A stretch of DNA of 64,000 nucleotides. Source: JBMNQH01 sp050944035. GTDB lineage: Bacteria; Bacillota; Clostridia; Oscillospirales; Oscillospiraceae. Shown here in pieces: positions 60,164 through 64,000 of this stretch (position 1 is the stretch's first letter; the number at the start of each line of letters is the position of its first letter). The stretch covers positions 1 to 64,000 of the forward strand of contig JBMNQH010000002.1 in NCBI GenBank assembly GCA_050944035.1, read 5' to 3'. The translations under genes were made by a program, and so were the position numbers. The notes beneath the pieces were generated by a model. The model worked only from the letters and a program-made list of their open reading frames with translations. It did not search any database and was not told where the DNA came from.

Positions 60164-60925
60164 CTAATAAATGCAAACAGAAACTTGTAATCTGCCCTTT
60201 CTTGTTTCTCGCACAACGCCCTCATAACAAAACCGACCCTTTCCCCGGACAGAAATCATCGTCCCTGACGCAGGCTCCAAGCTGGTGTTTGCCACCATCC
60301 GACTATCTGCAAACACCAATCCTTTGGAAAATAGAGCCTGGCTTTCATTTCGGGAGAGGGAATAGACCGCCGCAATAAGAGCATCCAGACGTTCCGACGC
60401 AACATTGACCGCAGTTGGTTCCGGCTTTTGATTCACCAATTCTGGCGGTTCCACAAGACAGCACTGTACCGCCGTGTGCTTGACCCTATCCAATTGCTCT
60501 ATGATATACGACGCAATGCTCTCCAAACAGAACAGATAGCCGCTGCAATCTAAAACAACAATGTCGCCCAACACTTCACGCCGGATCCCAAGCCCCATCA
60601 AAGTCCCCAGAAAATCGCGGTGTGTAAGCGGTTCTGCAAATTTCCGCTGCAACGGGGCAATGCGAAGGCAGACAATCGGCGGTGTTTCCATGTAACCACA
60701 GCATTCTTCGTCTCCGAAGCAGGCAATTTTCCGTTCCGCACTCGCAAATCCGCCCCACAGACGATAGGGTGCACTGCCAGCCGGCAACACCTTGCTGACC
60801 AATAGATCCTGCTCCGCCAGATTCAAAAACTCCGTATAGGTATAACTTTCCCGCTGTTGTGCGCGTATTGCCAGCTCTTCCATTCGTCTGCGGAGCTGCT
60901 GCTCCTGTTTTTCCTGCTGTTCCAT
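60164..60925 (-). CDS. YlmH-like S4-domain RNA-binding protein
   Basis: Protein of 253 residues. The YlmH N-terminal domains (YTYTEFLNLAEQDLL, CFGDEEC, THRDFLGTLMGLGIRRE, VLGDIVV) are followed by a C-terminal S4 domain (VASERLDALIAAVYSLSRNE, then VFADSRMV). Relatives rescue stalled 50S-peptidyl-tRNA or act near cell division. They usually sit in the dcw/ylm cluster; here the gene follows an ABC importer by 24 bases with AAGGGGTGG upstream. Confidence 0.9.
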   Translation of the reverse strand: MEQQEKQEQQLRRRMEELAIRAQQRESYTYTEFLNLAEQDLLVSKVLPAGSAPYRLWGGFASAERKIACFGDEECCGYMETPPIVCLRIAPLQRKFAEPLTHRDFLGTLMGLGIRREVLGDIVVLDCSGYLFCLESIASYIIEQLDRVKHTAVQCCLVEPPELVNQKPEPTAVNVASERLDALIAAVYSLSRNESQALFSKGLVFADSRMVANTSLEPASGTMISVRGKGRFCYEGVVRETRKGRLQVSVCIY

Positions 60926-60949
60926 TTCTTTCCACCCCTTTGTATCCTG

Positions 60950-61567
60950 TCACGCCCTTTGAATTGTTTGCCGCTCTATCACCTCAAGCGGCGGTCCATC
61001 CACAAACCAGACTGCATCGGCAAGTGCCATGGCCTCGTCCCGGTCATGCGTGATTAGCATCACCGGTTTTGTCTCTGCGGCGGCGCGGATATAGGGATAA
61101 AGCTTCCGTCTGGCGGGTATATCCAAGCCCTGAAATGGCTCGTCCAGTACCAGCAGTCTGCCGCCATAGGCGAGGGCGCGGGCAAGCGCAACCCGGCGCT
61201 GCATCCCACCGCTGAGCGTGGACGGCAGCCGATCGGCAACCGCCTCCAACTCCGTCGCCCGCAGCCAACGATCTATCGTACCTAGATCCTCATGCCTTGA
61301 CAATACCGCCGTAATGTTTTCCCGTACCGTCAGCCAGGACAACAACCGATGTTCCTGAAATACTACAGCCGCTTCCCCCGGACAAATTCCCAGGATTTTA
61401 CCCTCATCCGGACGCTGTAACCCTGTCAGAACTCGGGCAAGGGTTGTTTTGCCACAACCTGACGGTCCAAACAAACAAAGCACGCCTTGCTCCGGCAAGA
61501 TCACGGAGCAATCTTTCAATACCACACGTTCTCCAAAAGCCAGGGAAACCGATTCCATCCCAATCAT
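60950..61567 (-). CDS. ABC transporter ATP-binding protein (SsuB/TauB-like)
   Basis: Nucleotide-binding subunit of 205 residues with Walker A GPSGCGKTT, signature LSGGMQRRVALARAL, Walker B LLVLDEPFQGLD and the switch His in LITHDRDEA. It belongs to the nitrate/sulfonate/taurine importer class and is somewhat short. It overlaps the permease gene by 4 bases. With the permease and lipoprotein it forms a complete importer. Confidence 0.93.
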   Translation of the reverse strand: MIGMESVSLAFGERVVLKDCSVILPEQGVLCLFGPSGCGKTTLARVLTGLQRPDEGKILGICPGEAAVVFQEHRLLSWLTVRENITAVLSRHEDLGTIDRWLRATELEAVADRLPSTLSGGMQRRVALARALAYGGRLLVLDEPFQGLDIPARRKLYPYIRAAAETKPVMLITHDRDEAMALADAVWFVDGPPLEVIERQTIQRA

Positions 61568-62331
61568 GCGCAGTTTGCACCTCCCGGCAGCTTCTTTAAT
61601 AGCTTCGCCATTCCCCGCTCCAGGAACAGGCTCAGCAAAATCACCACAACAGTCCAGGCAAACAGTGTTTCCGTTTCAAGATAAATTTTGGAATAATAAA
61701 CTTGTGTCCCAATTCCCCAATTCGGTTTACATAACACTTCTGCTGTGACAGCGGATTTGCAGGCAAGTCCCAATGCCGTGACGGCACCCGATACAAAATA
61801 AGGCAGAACAGAGGGAATATAAAGCAGACGCAGACGGTTCCAGCTGGAAAATCCATAGCTTCTTGTCATTTCCAGAAGTTGTGGGTCAACCTGAGAGATC
61901 CCCGCGGCAACATTGGCCCAGACAACAGGCAAAACGATCAGGGCCGCAATCACGGCCGGCAGCAGACTGGAATGGATCCATAACATCGCCAGGATAATAA
62001 ATGACGCAACCGGGATCGCCCGCACCAACCGAATCGCCGGTGTTAAAATCACATTGCACAAAGCATACCTTGTTGTCAACACAGCAAACAAAATACCAAG
62101 AATACATCCCCCTGCAAAACCGCCGAAAATACGCAGCAAACTTTCCAGCACGATCAACCAGAATTCCCCGTGGATTACGGAATCCGCAAGCGCCCGCAGA
62201 CTCTGTAACGGTGTCGGAATCAACAGCTGTTTCCCGACGCAAAGCGCACAAAATTGCCAAACCGCCGCCCAAAAGGCGACGGCCAGCAAGATGCGCAATG
62301 TTTTATTCTCCAGTATAGTAGAACGCTTCAT
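61564..62331 (-). CDS. ABC transporter permease (SsuC/TauC-like)
   Basis: Membrane subunit of 255 residues with about six helices and the EAA loop (EMTRSYGFSSWNRLRLLYIP). The start at ATG 62331 (MKRSTILENK) has GGAGGAG 9 bases upstream, inside the 3' end of the substrate-binding gene, a coupled overlap of 29 bases. It passes substrate delivered by the adjacent lipoprotein. Confidence 0.92.
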   Translation of the reverse strand: MKRSTILENKTLRILLAVAFWAAVWQFCALCVGKQLLIPTPLQSLRALADSVIHGEFWLIVLESLLRIFGGFAGGCILGILFAVLTTRYALCNVILTPAIRLVRAIPVASFIILAMLWIHSSLLPAVIAALIVLPVVWANVAAGISQVDPQLLEMTRSYGFSSWNRLRLLYIPSVLPYFVSGAVTALGLACKSAVTAEVLCKPNWGIGTQVYYSKIYLETETLFAWTVVVILLSLFLERGMAKLLKKLPGGANCA

Positions 62332-63340
62332 CCGGAATTGCTCCTCCGATGGCAGCAGGGTTGTAGTCAAACAAAATCTGATAATAGCCTTCGACTGTCT
62401 CCTGCAAAGCTTCACCGGTAATACAGGTTAAATTGCAGTTTTCTAACGCCGCGGCAGCAATGGCTTCACTGGGTACAATGTTATACGATGCAATCCATAC
62501 TGCGGCCTCTTCAGGATTGTTCTGCGTTTCCGCTACAGAATCTGCATATTCCTCTAAAAACGCGGATACGGCAGCAGGATTTGACTCTGCAAAGGCGGTA
62601 GAAACCACCAGACAACCCATGACAAGTGGACTCTCCGCACAGCTATCCCAAGCTTCGGTCAAGTCAAAGGCCGTGGTAAATGCAGCATTCTTGCTGCGCA
62701 GCACAGAGGCGCTGGGCTCCGGCAGCATGACAAACGCAGAAGTTCCGGAAGCTGCGGCCGCAAGCACTTCTTCCGCTGTTGCAGAAAAATTGACCGTGAC
62801 ATCCTCTCCCACTATCAGACCATTTTTCGTGAGCACATAGTCCAGAATATACTCCGGATTGGCACCCTGGCCAAAAGTCTCGATGGTTTTTCCGGCAAGC
62901 TGGGAAAGATCGGTCAGCGGTTCCGGTTCCAGCGCTGTATTCTGCAGCACATACAAGGTGCCATAGGTATTGATCGCAAGCATCTGTACAGCCTTCTCAG
63001 ACTTGGCATAGGCCGCAGCGGCCGTATTGGTCGGGAGAGCTGCAATATCGTACTCTCCTGAAATTACCTTTGCCAGGACATCCGAAGGATCACTGCTGAT
63101 CGTAAACTGATAGTCGTTTGCCGTTGTATCGTTTTCACTTTCCTGCATCAGGTTTGCCATTCCCATTCCTGTCGGGCCGGAAAGTACCGCGATGTTGATC
63201 GATGCGCGCGCTTCCTTCGTCTGCGCCGTTGTAGTCTGTTCTTCTTTCTTTGGCGTCGTACCGCAGGCGGCAAGCGTCAAAATCAGAAGGCCGGCCAGAA
63301 TCAGACTCATTCTTTGTCTTACTCGTTTTGTTGGTTTCAT
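62303..63340 (-). CDS. ABC transporter substrate-binding lipoprotein (NMT1/SsuA-like)
   Basis: Extracytoplasmic binding protein of 345 residues with a lipoprotein signal (LILTLAAC) and the two-lobed NMT1/SsuA fold: INIAVLSGPTGMGMANLM, GEYDIAALPTNTAAA, GKTIETFGQGANPEYIL. The ligand may be a sulfonate, nitrate or pyrimidine precursor; the sequence does not settle it. The start at ATG 63340 follows AGGAGG. The reading frame of the upstream membrane protein runs about 200 bases into this gene. Confidence 0.92.
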   Translation of the reverse strand: MKPTKRVRQRMSLILAGLLILTLAACGTTPKKEEQTTTAQTKEARASINIAVLSGPTGMGMANLMQESENDTTANDYQFTISSDPSDVLAKVISGEYDIAALPTNTAAAAYAKSEKAVQMLAINTYGTLYVLQNTALEPEPLTDLSQLAGKTIETFGQGANPEYILDYVLTKNGLIVGEDVTVNFSATAEEVLAAAASGTSAFVMLPEPSASVLRSKNAAFTTAFDLTEAWDSCAESPLVMGCLVVSTAFAESNPAAVSAFLEEYADSVAETQNNPEEAAVWIASYNIVPSEAIAAAALENCNLTCITGEALQETVEGYYQILFDYNPAAIGGAIPDEAFYYTGE

Positions 63341-64000
63341 TCGTTTTTTCCTCCTGTTGTGGTAATTCCGATTCAAACAGCACGGGAATAAATTTCCCCG
63401 CGAACTTGGAACCGCCCTGATTTTTGATGTAGAAATACCCCACAATGCTGAACACCAGGGCACCGATAAAGTTCACCATTAAGTCTTTCATTGTGTCAAT
63501 CAGACCAATGTCAAGATAGCCGCCAAGCCCCAGGGATTTCCCATTGACAACCGCGTCGGTGATTCCGGAGATAACAACGGGGGTATTGCTGTTGGTTGCA
63601 TCCAATTTGACCGAGGAAATTAGGTGAACAATGGTATCTTTTTGCATATCCGTTTTCAATAGCATGTCACAGCCAAATTCAAAAAATTCCCACAGTACCC
63701 CGATGGTCATGGAAAAGCAGAATGCCACGACGGATAAATAGAACGGTGACAACTGAAATTTGATCTTTGGATTGCGGTTGATGATATCCAACAGCGCAAA
63801 GCCAAAAGCCGCACAGACAAACCCGTTGACCGTGTGCAGCATGGTATCCCAAAAAGTGTAGCGGACATAATAACAGCCCAGCTCTCCCAAAATCTCCGCT
63901 GCAAAAATAAACAGTGAGATGATAATCTCCAGACCAGACGGCAGATCTACACCGAAATTGTGTTCAAACACCGATGGCAAGATCAACAGCGCCAGCGTCA
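63135..64000 (-). CDS. Polytopic membrane protein, cut by the window edge
   Basis: The 5' end lies beyond the right edge; 288 codons are visible. Five or six hydrophobic spans with conserved-looking acidic and aromatic positions (YYVRYTFWDTMLHTVNGF, IGVLWEFFEFGCDMLL, GGYLDIGLIDTMKDLMVNFI) match an uncharacterised family common in Clostridia. The last ~68 residues, after FESELPQQEEKTNETN, are read through the start of the substrate-binding gene in another frame and look like non-native sequence, so the proper stop has probably been lost. Function unknown. Confidence 0.75.
   Translation of the reverse strand, partial: TLALLILPSVFEHNFGVDLPSGLEIIISLFIFAAEILGELGCYYVRYTFWDTMLHTVNGFVCAAFGFALLDIINRNPKIKFQLSPFYLSVVAFCFSMTIGVLWEFFEFGCDMLLKTDMQKDTIVHLISSVKLDATNSNTPVVISGITDAVVNGKSLGLGGYLDIGLIDTMKDLMVNFIGALVFSIVGYFYIKNQGGSKFAGKFIPVLFESELPQQEEKTNETNKTSKTKNESDSGRPSDFDACRLRYDAKERRTDYNGADEGSARIDQHRGTFRPDRNGNGKPDAGK

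Overview
The window is a chromosomal segment from an anaerobic Firmicute. The best fit is a gut Clostridia of the Oscillospirales/Ruminococcaceae kind; this is inferred from gene content, not from a marker phylogeny. Supporting signs are AGGAGG-type ribosome sites with frequent TTG and GTG starts, a V-type ATPase instead of an F-type one in this stretch, a Rex repressor, a thioredoxin / flavin reductase-rubredoxin / rubrerythrin oxygen-defence cluster, an S-layer-anchored surface protein and a compact glycolytic operon.

Layout. 1-2 kb: a TetR regulator and a lone tyrosine recombinase. 2-5 kb: copper homeostasis (csoR, then copA with a CopZ-like domain fused at its C-terminus and an internal start before that domain). 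5-6.5 kb: lipid kinase and PAP2 phosphatase. 6.6-15.2 kb: a nine-gene V-ATPase operon (G/H-I-K-E-C-F-A-B-D, minus strand) whose rotor subunit carries the residues known to bind Na+. 15.4-17.6 kb: an E2-like acyltransferase lacking the usual catalytic His, an MBL-fold hydrolase and a PspC-domain protein. 18-24.4 kb: a 1504-residue secreted transglutaminase-like protein with SLH domains, and a frameshifted AMP-forming ligase. 24.7-25.6 kb: cysK.

26-32.6 kb is an accessory region: remnants of an integrative element (sigma-like regulator, excisionase, truncated replication initiator) abut a GC-rich cassette (WYL regulator, a chimeric Cys-rich protein, GyrI-like and DUF3795-like proteins, a rhodanese lipoprotein and an SGNH hydrolase). 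A decayed abiH phage-defence gene and an XRE regulator follow.

32.8-42.1 kb is core housekeeping: tRNA-Pro, trmB, exonuclease III, dus, an ECF sigma/anti-sigma pair, rex, mnmE, an amidohydrolase, a PHP phosphoesterase and a tRNA-Met/Glu/Val operon. 42.3-48.5 kb: an M23 peptidase, then the operon trmL-pgk-tpiA-gpmI-eno. 48.7-53 kb: a radical SAM protein with a structured leader, LysR with a divergent two-gene chromate transporter, a VTT membrane protein and tRNA-Thr. 53.3-57.3 kb: an autoregulated MerR protein, two methyltransferases, a decayed corA and a GNAT. 57.4-59 kb: the redox operon. 59.1-64 kb: HD hydrolase with a 34-residue membrane protein, a small GTG-start protein, a YlmH-like S4 protein, an ABC importer and a membrane protein cut by the window edge.

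Three genes are broken (AMP ligase, abiH, corA) and each contains homopolymer-length indels. abiH and corA also carry nonsense codons and large deletions, so true decay is likely for those two; the ligase could be a sequencing artefact. All promoter calls are by eye from -35/-10 matches with 17-bp (or, for MerR, 19-bp) spacers.
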